Below, piece by piece: positions 1-5,455 of a stretch of DNA of 5,455 nt (position 1 is its first letter; the number at the start of each line of letters is the position of its first letter). Both the position numbers and the translations under genes were made by a program. Origin of the DNA: a bacterium (GTDB lineage Bacteria > Bacteroidota > Bacteroidia > Bacteroidales > Muribaculaceae); assembly GCA_004559845.1 (NCBI GenBank), contig SFWW01000099.1, forward strand, positions 1 through 5,455, read 5' to 3'. The notes under the pieces are model-generated. The model ran no database searches, had not been told where the DNA came from, and was given only the letters and a program-made list of their open reading frames with translations.

Positions 1-2
1 CT

Positions 3-1106
3 ATGGCTAAAGTGGTTTTGGCTTTCGACAAATTTAAGGGCGTGGCTTCGTCGCACGAAGTGGCTCAGGCGGCTCGTGTGGCGGTGCTTGCCGCATTTCC
101 ACATATGGAGGTGGTGGCGCTACCGTGTGCCGATGGGGGTGAAGGCACGATGGAGGCGCTGTCGGCACAGGGCGCGCGGCGCGTGGAAGTGGAGGTGAGC
201 GGCCCGCTGCCCGATATGCGTGTGCTCGCTGCCTATAGCATTCATGGCGACACGGCGGTGATGGAACTGGCATCGGCAAGCGGATTGGCGTTGCTTCAAC
301 CGGAACAGCGCGATGTGATGCATGCCACCACTTTGGGCACGGGTATGCTCATTTGCCATGCCATTGCCCACGGTGCGCGCAATGTGGTGCTCGGCATTGG
401 GGGCAGTGCCTCCGTGGATGGCGGTATGGGCATTCTCCACGCTTTGGGATTTCGATTCTGCGACCGCAATGGGAGGGAATTGCCGCCTTGCGGAGAGAGC
501 ATGGAGAGCGTGCATGCCGTGGATGCCTCCCGTTTGATGCCGGAAGTGCTCAACACCCGTTTCCATATCATCACCGATGTGGATAATCCCCTATTAGGGC
601 CACGAGGCGCCGCAGCCGTATATGGTCCGCAAAAAGGTGCAACGCCCGCTCAAGTGGCATTGCTTGAAGCAGGAGCCCGCCATTTTTCTACCTTTATGGC
701 TGAGGGAATAGCCGATGCCCCCGGTGCCGGAGCTGCCGGCGGTGTGGGCGCCGGACTCAAGGCTTTTTTGCATGCCCGGCTTTACCCCGGTGCTGATGCT
801 GTGCTGCGCTTTTTGCATGCCGAAGCCCACATTGCCCATGCCGATTTGGTGCTCACCGGCGAAGGAAAAATGGATGCTTCCACTTCGTGTGGCAAATTGC
901 CCTTCGCTGTGGCAAAATTGGCGGCGGGCAAGGGCGTGCCGGTGGTGGCTCTTTGCGGCATGGTGGAGGGTGTGCCGCCGGAAATCTTTACCGAGGTGCA
1001 CGGCATCAATCCCCATCCCATTGATTTGCCTCGGGCATTAGAAAAATCGGTGTGCTTGCAGCGCGTGGCAAAATCGGTGAACCAAATTGTATCAAAATAT
1101 TTATAA
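3..1106 (+). CDS. glxK: Glycerate kinase, class II (GlxK/GarK family)
   Basis: Cytoplasmic kinase that phosphorylates glycerate with ATP; characterised members of this class make 2-phosphoglycerate, which enters lower glycolysis. The 367 residues are close to the usual length of about 380 and carry the family signatures in order: DKFKG at 9-13, ADGGEGT at 43-49, IGGSASVDGG at 132-141, the DVDNPL-GPRG-A-YGPQKGATP block at 192-215, GAAGGVGAG at 243-251 and LTGEGKMD at 284-291, followed by a GK-P motif at 298-300. The start is ATG two bases inside the window; MAKVVLAFDKFKG is a normal N-terminus for the family, so the gene looks complete although its promoter is outside. The stop lies 19 bases before the glycosidase start, suggesting co-transcription. 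No source of glycerate is encoded nearby, so the pathway feeding it is unknown. The family call is very secure; the choice between the symbols glxK and garK is arbitrary. Confidence 0.95.
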   Translation: MAKVVLAFDKFKGVASSHEVAQAARVAVLAAFPHMEVVALPCADGGEGTMEALSAQGARRVEVEVSGPLPDMRVLAAYSIHGDTAVMELASASGLALLQPEQRDVMHATTLGTGMLICHAIAHGARNVVLGIGGSASVDGGMGILHALGFRFCDRNGRELPPCGESMESVHAVDASRLMPEVLNTRFHIITDVDNPLLGPRGAAAVYGPQKGATPAQVALLEAGARHFSTFMAEGIADAPGAGAAGGVGAGLKAFLHARLYPGADAVLRFLHAEAHIAHADLVLTGEGKMDASTSCGKLPFAVAKLAAGKGVPVVALCGMVEGVPPEIFTEVHGINPHPIDLPRALEKSVCLQRVAKSVNQIVSKYL

Positions 1107-1125
1107 CTATCTCAACATCAAACAA

Positions 1126-3315
1126 ATGAACATTCGTCTGCTACTATCCTTCGTGATGATGCTGATATCTTTGTCGGCGTTTTCAGCCTCCAATGCGCAA
1201 GTGGAAGAAGCCAATGCACTTGCTCGCCGATTGTCGGGACGCTTGGCTGAAAAAGTGGAATTTAAGCAAGGAAAAGTCAAGGGCGTGGACTATTTTACGC
1301 TGAAAAATGAGGGCGATAAGGTGTGCATCATCGCCAACAATGCCAATTCTATGGCGGTGGGTTTGAACCGCTACCTGAAGAAATATTGCCACACCACCGT
1401 GTCGTGGTATGCCGATGTGGCGGTGGATTTGCCTGCCGAATTGCCCGCCGTGGTGCAGGGAGAAACGGTGGAAGCCCGTGTGCCGCAGCGCTTTTTTCTC
1501 AATTATTGCACCTTTGGCTACACGATGCCTTTCTTCGACTGGAAGGATTGGGAACGCGTAATCGACTGGATGGCGCTCAATGGGGTGAATATGCCTTTGG
1601 CCATCACGGGGCAGGAGAGTGTGTGGTATAATGTGTGGACGGCTTTGGGAATGACTGATGAGCAGGTGCGCAGTTATTTCACCGGCCCGGTGTATTTGCC
1701 GTGGCATCGCATGGCGAATATTGATGCTTGGTGCGGTCCCTTGCCCAAAGAGTGGCTCGACGGGCAGGTGGTGCTCCAGCAAAAAATCCTTGCTCGCGAG
1801 CGCGCACTCAATATGCGCCCGGTGCTGCCGGCTTTTGCCGGGCATGTGCCACGAATGCTCACCACGCTTTACCCTAATGCCGATATCAAAAAATTGGATG
1901 CGTGGGATGAATTTGAAGCGCCCTATCAAACTTATTTCCTCAATTCGGAAGACCCGCTCTATGCCAAAATTCAGCGCTTGTTCCTTGAAGAACAAACCCG
2001 CTTGTTTGGCACCGACCACATCTACGGTATCGACCTTTTCAACGAAATGGAAGCGCCCAGTTACGACTGCGACTATATTGCCCGCCTCTCCAAACACGTG
2101 TATAGTTCGCTCAAAGCGGTCGACAAAAAAGCCGAGTGGCTGCAAATGGGCTGGTTTCTCTACTATCAGCGCAATAAATGGACGCCCGAAGTAACCAAAG
2201 CAATGCTCTCTGCCGTGCCGCAGGGCAAGATGACGATGCTCGACTACTTTTGCGAGCGCATGGAGGTGTGGCGCCTTCGCGACAAATTTTTCAATCAGCC
2301 CTACATTTGGTGCTACCTGGGCAATTTCGGCGGCAATGGCGTGATGCAAGGTAATGTGAATGAGTCGGGCGAGCGCCTCGAAACCGCCCTAAAAGAAGGC
2401 GGCGCCAATTTGAAAGGCATCGGCTCTACGCTTGAGGGCTTCGATGTGCAGCAATTTCCTTTTGAATACATCTTCGATAAAGCCTGGAATTATGGCGCCA
2501 CCGATGCCGAAGTGGTGAAGATGGTGGCGGATTGCCATGCCGACCGCCCCGACGAAAACATGCGCCAAGCCTGGGATATCATCTACCATCAAGTGCTCAC
2601 TGCTCCCGCCACCACTTTCCGTGGCACCGCAGCCAATGGTTTTCCATATTATAAAAAATTGGCTAAACGCTCGCGTGCCTTTGCCGATATGAAAGCGCTC
2701 AACGAGGCTTGGCACTTGCTGCTCAAGCAGCCTTCTGCCAATGCGGATGCCGCCAAAATCGACTTGATTTGGACCGGACGCGAACTGTTGGGCAATCTGT
2801 TCGGCTACGAGAAAACGGAATTCGACTCTGCCTATGTCGTTGCCGACACGGTGAAGATGCACGAAAAGGCCTTGATGATGCGCTCGCTGCTCCACGACCT
2901 GGATATGCTCAATGCCCAACACCCTTTCTGCACGGTAGACAAGTGGATCGAGCAGGCACGCGACTGGGGCGAAGCACCGGAAGTGAAGGATTATTACGAG
3001 ATGAATGCCCGCCGACTCATCACCACTTGGGGTGGCGACCTCAACGACTACGCTATCCGCAATTATAGCGGCATCATTGCCAACTACCAAGCACCGCGCT
3101 GGGATATCTACATAGAGGAAGCCTTCCGCTCGGTGCGCACCGGCACGCCTTTCCGCGACAAGGAGCGTACAGAAGCCACCCACCGCTTTGAACTTGCCTT
3201 TGCCGAAAAGCATGGCGAAGAGTTCCCCAAATATCCGGGTGTGGAATTGCTCTCACTTTCCCGCGCCTTGGCATCAAAATATGCCGCCGAATTGCAAGCC
3301 TGGCTCAGCAAATAA
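1126..3315 (+). CDS. Secreted alpha-N-acetylglucosaminidase, GH89 (NAGLU family)
   Basis: Retaining exo-glycosidase that removes terminal alpha-linked N-acetylglucosamine. The family includes human NAGLU (heparan sulfate) and gut bacterial enzymes acting on GlcNAc-alpha-1,4-Gal mucin caps. From this ATG it has 729 residues (human enzyme 743). Residues 1-24 form a signal peptide (MNIRLLL, hydrophobic core, likely cut SNA|QV), with no lipobox, so export to the periplasm is likely. A small N-terminal domain spans about 25-110, the catalytic barrel about 120-450 and the helical C-terminal domain about 455-729. Motifs shared with human NAGLU are DWMALNGVN (147-155), PVLPAFAGHVP (232-242), GTDHIYGIDLFNEM (295-308), YIWCYLGNFGGN (393-404) and ANYQAPRW (652-659). 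E307 in FNEM and E437 in TLEGF match the catalytic pair recalled as E316/E446, with the same 130-residue spacing. An in-frame TTG at 1087 would overlap the kinase gene and spoil the signal peptide, so the ATG at 1126 is preferred. The natural substrate is inferred only. Confidence 0.95.
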   Translation: MNIRLLLSFVMMLISLSAFSASNAQVEEANALARRLSGRLAEKVEFKQGKVKGVDYFTLKNEGDKVCIIANNANSMAVGLNRYLKKYCHTTVSWYADVAVDLPAELPAVVQGETVEARVPQRFFLNYCTFGYTMPFFDWKDWERVIDWMALNGVNMPLAITGQESVWYNVWTALGMTDEQVRSYFTGPVYLPWHRMANIDAWCGPLPKEWLDGQVVLQQKILARERALNMRPVLPAFAGHVPRMLTTLYPNADIKKLDAWDEFEAPYQTYFLNSEDPLYAKIQRLFLEEQTRLFGTDHIYGIDLFNEMEAPSYDCDYIARLSKHVYSSLKAVDKKAEWLQMGWFLYYQRNKWTPEVTKAMLSAVPQGKMTMLDYFCERMEVWRLRDKFFNQPYIWCYLGNFGGNGVMQGNVNESGERLETALKEGGANLKGIGSTLEGFDVQQFPFEYIFDKAWNYGATDAEVVKMVADCHADRPDENMRQAWDIIYHQVLTAPATTFRGTAANGFPYYKKLAKRSRAFADMKALNEAWHLLLKQPSANADAAKIDLIWTGRELLGNLFGYEKTEFDSAYVVADTVKMHEKALMMRSLLHDLDMLNAQHPFCTVDKWIEQARDWGEAPEVKDYYEMNARRLITTWGGDLNDYAIRNYSGIIANYQAPRWDIYIEEAFRSVRTGTPFRDKERTEATHRFELAFAEKHGEEFPKYPGVELLSLSRALASKYAAELQAWLSK

Positions 3316-3324
3316 TCCCCTATC

Positions 3325-3379
3325 TCAAAAAACTGCGGTCATTCCGAAAAACGGCGTTTCAAAAACTGCGGAAAATCCG
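3325..3379. repeat. Imperfect tandem repeat pair after the glycosidase gene
   Basis: Two copies of a unit of about 21 bases lie at 3325-3346 and 3359-3379, starting 9 bases past the GH89 stop. Each is TC, a run of A (six, then five), CTGCGG, four variable bases and TCCG; 18 of 21 aligned bases agree, with one gap. In each copy CGG and CCG can pair into a tiny hairpin; in copy 2 it is CGGA-AAA-TCCG at 3369-3379. The stems are too short, and lack a following T tract, for a standard terminator. It could be a decayed member of an intergenic repeat family or a 3' mRNA structure. The repeat itself is plain to see; its role is unknown. Confidence 0.5.
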
Positions 3380-3471
3380 GAAATAGGATAGTAGAGCTCT
3401 TTTATTGTGTTTATTATCAGTTTGCTGTCCGATTTGAAAAGAACAGGTCCTTACTGACGAAAAAATATGAG

Positions 3472-3561
3472 GGGTAAAAAAACACTTCAAAATCGGTTTT
3501 TTTACACAATATTGCCATTTTATCGTTTATTATCCGTAATTTTGTAGGCGTTTTTTTACCC
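3472..3561. repeat. 12-bp perfect inverted repeat enclosing the transporter promoter, plus a third partial copy
   Basis: GGGTAAAAAAAC at 3472-3483 and GTTTTTTTACCC at 3550-3561 are exact reverse complements separated by 66 bases. A third copy of the 10-base core, GTTTTTTTAC, lies at 3496-3505. With the left arm it forms a perfect 10-bp inverted repeat around a 12-base loop (3484-3495). The centres of the three core copies are 22 and 54 bases apart, close to 2 and 5 helical turns. The outer pair encloses the predicted promoter, and the right arm falls at the expected transcription start. It could be an operator set or a very small invertible segment. The A/T runs raise the chance of coincidence, although the GGG/CCC ends make it less likely. 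Confidence 0.55.
3511..3544 (+). promoter_or_regulatory. Bacteroidota-type promoter for the transporter gene
   Basis: TAATTTTG at 3537-3544 matches the Bacteroidota -7 consensus TAnnTTTG exactly. ATTG at 3511-3514, 22 bases upstream, is a three-of-four match to the -33 TTTG element at near-normal spacing. Transcription would begin around 3549-3551, giving a leader of only about 20 bases before the TTG start at 3571. That the box sits directly upstream of the first gene after a long gap supports the call. The start site is inferred. Confidence 0.55.
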
Positions 3562-3570
3562 GTAAGAAAA

Positions 3571-5232
3571 TTGAATCAAGTGTTTGAGATATTTACCGGC
3601 CATTCGTCGCTTCAAGCGGTGATTTTGTTGGCGTTGATTTGCGCTTTGGGACTTACTTTGGGCAAGGTGAAAGTGCGTGGCATTTCGCTGGGTGTTACCT
3701 TTGTGTTTTTTGTGGGTATTCTATTGGGACATTGTGGATTGTCGATTCATGAGCAAACCTTGGAATTTGCACAAGATTTCGGTTTGGCGCTCTTTGTGTA
3801 TGCCCTCGGTGTGCAAGTGGGGCCCGGCTTTTTCAGTTCGCTGCGCAAAGGAGGCATTTCGCTGTCGATGTTGGCATTGCTGTTGGTGCTTTTAGGCACA
3901 GTGATGGCAGTGTTGATGCCCTCGCTGATGCCCATTTCTTTGGGTGATGCAGTGGGTGTGATGTGTGGTGCCACTACCAATACCCCCGCCCTCGGTGCCG
4001 CCCAGCAAACCCTTGCCCAGATGCACCAGCCCACCAGCAGTGTGGCACTTGCCACTGCGGTGACTTATCCATTGGGCGTGGTGGGTGTGATTTTGGCGCT
4101 ATTGGTGATGCAAAAACTCTTGGCACATCGGGGGCATATCGCTATTGCTCCCAACCAAAAGGAAGATGCCACCTATGTGGCTGCCTATCATGTGAATAAT
4201 CCGGGGGTGTTTGGAAAGCGCATCGGCGAATTGGCGGAAATCACCCACGAGCAATTCGTGATTTCAAGGCTTTGGCACGATGGGAAGGTGATGATTCCTT
4301 CTTCCGATACCGTGCTTCAGCCCAACGACCGCATTTTGGTGATTTCTAACGAAAACACCGGTCCGGCGATGGAGATTCTTTTCGGAGAACAGGAAACCAC
4401 CGATTTTAATAACGACCAAGTGGATTGGGATGCCATTGATAGCCAATTGATTTCGCGCCGCATTGTGGTCACCAAACCCGGCATCAATGGCAAGCGATTG
4501 GGTGCGCTGAAATTGCGCAACCACTATGGGGTGAATGTGACGCGCATTTATCGCAGCGGGATGAAACTCCTTGCCACGCCCGATTTGCGTATCCAATTGG
4601 GCGACCGTATCACCGTGGTGGGCGAACAGGCGTCGATTGCCAATGTGGAAAAATTGATGGGGAATATTGTGGCTGACCTCGACGAGCCTAACCTTATTTC
4701 CATATTTGTCGGTTTGCTTTTGGGATTGCTTTTGGGACTCATCCCCATTGCCTTGCCGGGCATTTCCGCTCCGGTGCGCTTAGGCTTGGCAGGCGGTCCG
4801 ATTATTGCCGGTATATTGATGGGCACGTTTGGACCGCGCCTTCACATGATTACCTACACCACACAAAGCGCCAACTTGCTGATGCGTCGCCTCGGGCTCT
4901 CGCTCTATTTGGCTTGCCTCGGACTGCATTCCGGTGCCGATTTCTTTGCCACGGTGATGCGTCCGGAAGGTGTGCTGTGGGTGGTGAGCGGCTTTGTACT
5001 CACTGTGCTCCCGGTGCTATTGGTGGGCATGGTGGCATATAAGTGGGCTCGCATCGATTTTGCCACGGTGTGCGGTATGCTGTGCGGCGCGATGGCAAAT
5101 CCCATGGCGCTCGACTATGCCCGCGACACCCTAAAGAGCGAACGCGCTTCGGTGGCATACACCACCGTGTATCCGCTGTGCATGTTTGTGCGTGTGATTT
5201 TGGCACAGGTGGTGCTGCTTTTGCTGTTGTAG
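3571..5232 (+). CDS. Putative transporter, AspT/YidE/YbjL (aspartate:alanine exchanger) family
   Basis: Inner-membrane secondary transporter of 553 residues, the length of E. coli YidE. A hydrophobic half (about 12-185) and a second one (about 373-553) flank two cytoplasmic RCK_C (TrkA-C-like) domains at about 203-270 and 293-364, the usual family layout. The membrane halves are diverged repeats: FVYALGVQVGPGFFSSLRKGG (75-95, shown with one residue left out here: starts FVYALG, ends RKGG) matches the region LYLACLGLHSGADFF (446-459 region), and CGATTNTPAL (132-141) matches CGAMANPMAL (505-514). Characterised relatives exchange aspartate for alanine (AspT) or export succinate (SucE1 of Corynebacterium); most, including YidE, have no proven substrate. 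The TTG start at 3571 is chosen because the stretch before SSLQAV has the same length as in Bacteroides homologues as I recall them, and no in-frame ATG occurs before residue 100. The gene has its own promoter and no clear Shine-Dalgarno. Family secure; substrate unknown. Confidence 0.92.
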   Translation: MNQVFEIFTGHSSLQAVILLALICALGLTLGKVKVRGISLGVTFVFFVGILLGHCGLSIHEQTLEFAQDFGLALFVYALGVQVGPGFFSSLRKGGISLSMLALLLVLLGTVMAVLMPSLMPISLGDAVGVMCGATTNTPALGAAQQTLAQMHQPTSSVALATAVTYPLGVVGVILALLVMQKLLAHRGHIAIAPNQKEDATYVAAYHVNNPGVFGKRIGELAEITHEQFVISRLWHDGKVMIPSSDTVLQPNDRILVISNENTGPAMEILFGEQETTDFNNDQVDWDAIDSQLISRRIVVTKPGINGKRLGALKLRNHYGVNVTRIYRSGMKLLATPDLRIQLGDRITVVGEQASIANVEKLMGNIVADLDEPNLISIFVGLLLGLLLGLIPIALPGISAPVRLGLAGGPIIAGILMGTFGPRLHMITYTTQSANLLMRRLGLSLYLACLGLHSGADFFATVMRPEGVLWVVSGFVLTVLPVLLVGMVAYKWARIDFATVCGMLCGAMANPMALDYARDTLKSERASVAYTTVYPLCMFVRVILAQVVLLLLL

Positions 5233-5238
5233 ATTTCT

Positions 5239-5273
5239 TTTGAAGTTTTTCCTTATGAAAATCAATGTATTTG
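5239..5273 (+). promoter_or_regulatory. Possible weak promoter for the secreted protein gene
   Basis: TTTG at 5239-5242 and TGTATTTG at 5266-5273, 23 bases apart, resemble the Bacteroidota -33 and -7 elements; the -7 box has one mismatch to TAnnTTTG. If used, transcription would start near 5279, just upstream of the ATG at 5285, and would exclude the ATG at 5255 as the start. The match is weak and the gene could equally be read through from the transporter. Confidence 0.2.
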
Positions 5274-5305
5274 CTCAAATATCAATGAAAACGAAACGAG
5301 AAGTG

Positions 5306-5455
5306 ATGAAAATCATACTGGTGGCGGCGGTTGCTTTTGGGGCGGCTTGCGGTGCTATGGCACAGGAGAAATGGACCGGTATTTCACGCTATGCTGCCGA
5401 TAATGCGCAGCGCATAGCAGAGGCCAACACCTCGCAGTGCATTGTGATGATGGGC
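5306..5455 (+). CDS. Secreted protein, 5' end only; probable SGNH/GDSL-type hydrolase
   Basis: An open frame reaches the window edge without a stop, so only the N-terminus is seen (50 codons from this start). It begins with a compact signal peptide, MKIILVAAVAFGAACGAMA, with a likely cut at AMA|QE. The cysteine at residue 15 sits in GAAC, a poor lipobox, so a lipoprotein is less likely. The mature part, starting QEKWTGISRYAADNAQ and ending CIVMMG, resembles Bacteroides SGNH/GDSL esterases, in which an RYA-N helix precedes a V-FMGNSIT block carrying the catalytic serine; that serine would fall just past the edge. Three in-frame ATGs exist (5255, 5285, 5306). The last is chosen for its short n-region and a purine-rich stretch (GAGAAG) just upstream; 5285 is nearly as good. 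It may act on acylated glycans, which is inference. Coding is fairly certain, the family moderately so. Confidence 0.7.
   Translation, partial: MKIILVAAVAFGAACGAMAQEKWTGISRYAADNAQRIAEANTSQCIVMMG

Noticed and set aside
1087..1125. TTG at 1087 as the start of the glycosidase
   Set aside because: It would overlap the kinase gene by 20 bases and add 13 polar/aromatic residues ahead of a good signal peptide; the ATG at 1126 fits better.
1183..2349. A 388-codon open frame on the - strand inside the glycosidase gene
   Set aside because: It is fully antisense to a well-supported GH89 gene, has no recognisable motifs, and reads as low-complexity His/Arg-rich sequence typical of a shadow frame in GC-rich coding DNA.
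2389..3213. A 274-codon open frame on the - strand in the 3' half of the glycosidase gene
   Set aside because: Same reason: it lies entirely within the GH89 coding region and resembles no known family.
3325..3379. CRISPR array
   Set aside because: Only two imperfect units separated by 12 bases, with no further copies and no cas genes.
3188..3391. A + strand open frame of 67 codons extending from the glycosidase gene into the gap
   Set aside because: Most of it overlaps the GH89 gene in another frame and the remainder encodes the tandem repeat; there is no sign of selection as protein.
3394..3401. AGAGCTCT palindrome followed by T-rich sequence
   Set aside because: There is no loop, so it cannot form a hairpin, and an 8-base palindrome is expected by chance.
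3474..3506. Stem-loop with T7 tract as a rho-independent terminator for the glycosidase gene
   Set aside because: The stem is almost all A-T pairs, the T run is part of the stem rather than after it, and it lies about 160 bases past the stop.

Overview
The window holds three complete genes and the start of a fourth, all on the + strand. It looks like chromosomal DNA from a member of the Bacteroidota, most likely a gut-type Bacteroidales; genus and family cannot be fixed from this sequence. The grounds are a perfect Bacteroidota-type -7 promoter box (TAnnTTTG), A-rich translation starts without clear Shine-Dalgarno sequences, a family-89 glycosidase with a signal peptide, and a YidE/AspT-type transporter that closely resembles Bacteroides proteins as I remember them.

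Layout. Positions 3-1106 encode a class-II glycerate kinase (GlxK/GarK family). Only 19 bases later, at 1126-3315, comes a secreted alpha-N-acetylglucosaminidase (GH89, NAGLU family) with both catalytic glutamates in place. The short gap suggests one transcript whose promoter lies upstream of the window. The 255-base gap at 3316-3570 is AT-rich and contains no convincing gene. It holds an imperfect tandem repeat just after the glycosidase, a 12-bp inverted repeat with a third partial copy of the same word, and a good promoter for the next gene. Positions 3571-5232 encode a 553-residue membrane transporter of the aspartate:alanine exchanger (AspT/YidE/YbjL) family, starting at TTG. After a 73-base gap, a secreted protein begins at about 5306 and runs off the window. 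It is probably an SGNH/GDSL-type esterase whose catalytic block lies just past the edge.

How the genes work together. The kinase feeds glycerate into lower glycolysis in the cytoplasm. The glycosidase removes terminal alpha-linked GlcNAc from host-type glycans outside the cytoplasm. The transporter probably exchanges or exports a small carboxylate or amino acid. The truncated esterase-like protein could remove acyl groups from glycans. A glycan-scavenging theme for the secreted enzymes is plausible. No SusC/SusD pair, sulfatase or regulator is present, so this is not a recognisable complete polysaccharide utilisation locus.

The most interesting non-coding signal is the set of GTTTTTTTAC words around the transporter promoter. 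The outer pair forms a perfect 12-bp inverted repeat enclosing the promoter. That geometry fits either regulator binding sites or, more speculatively, a very small invertible promoter. No clearly undescribed multi-gene system is visible.
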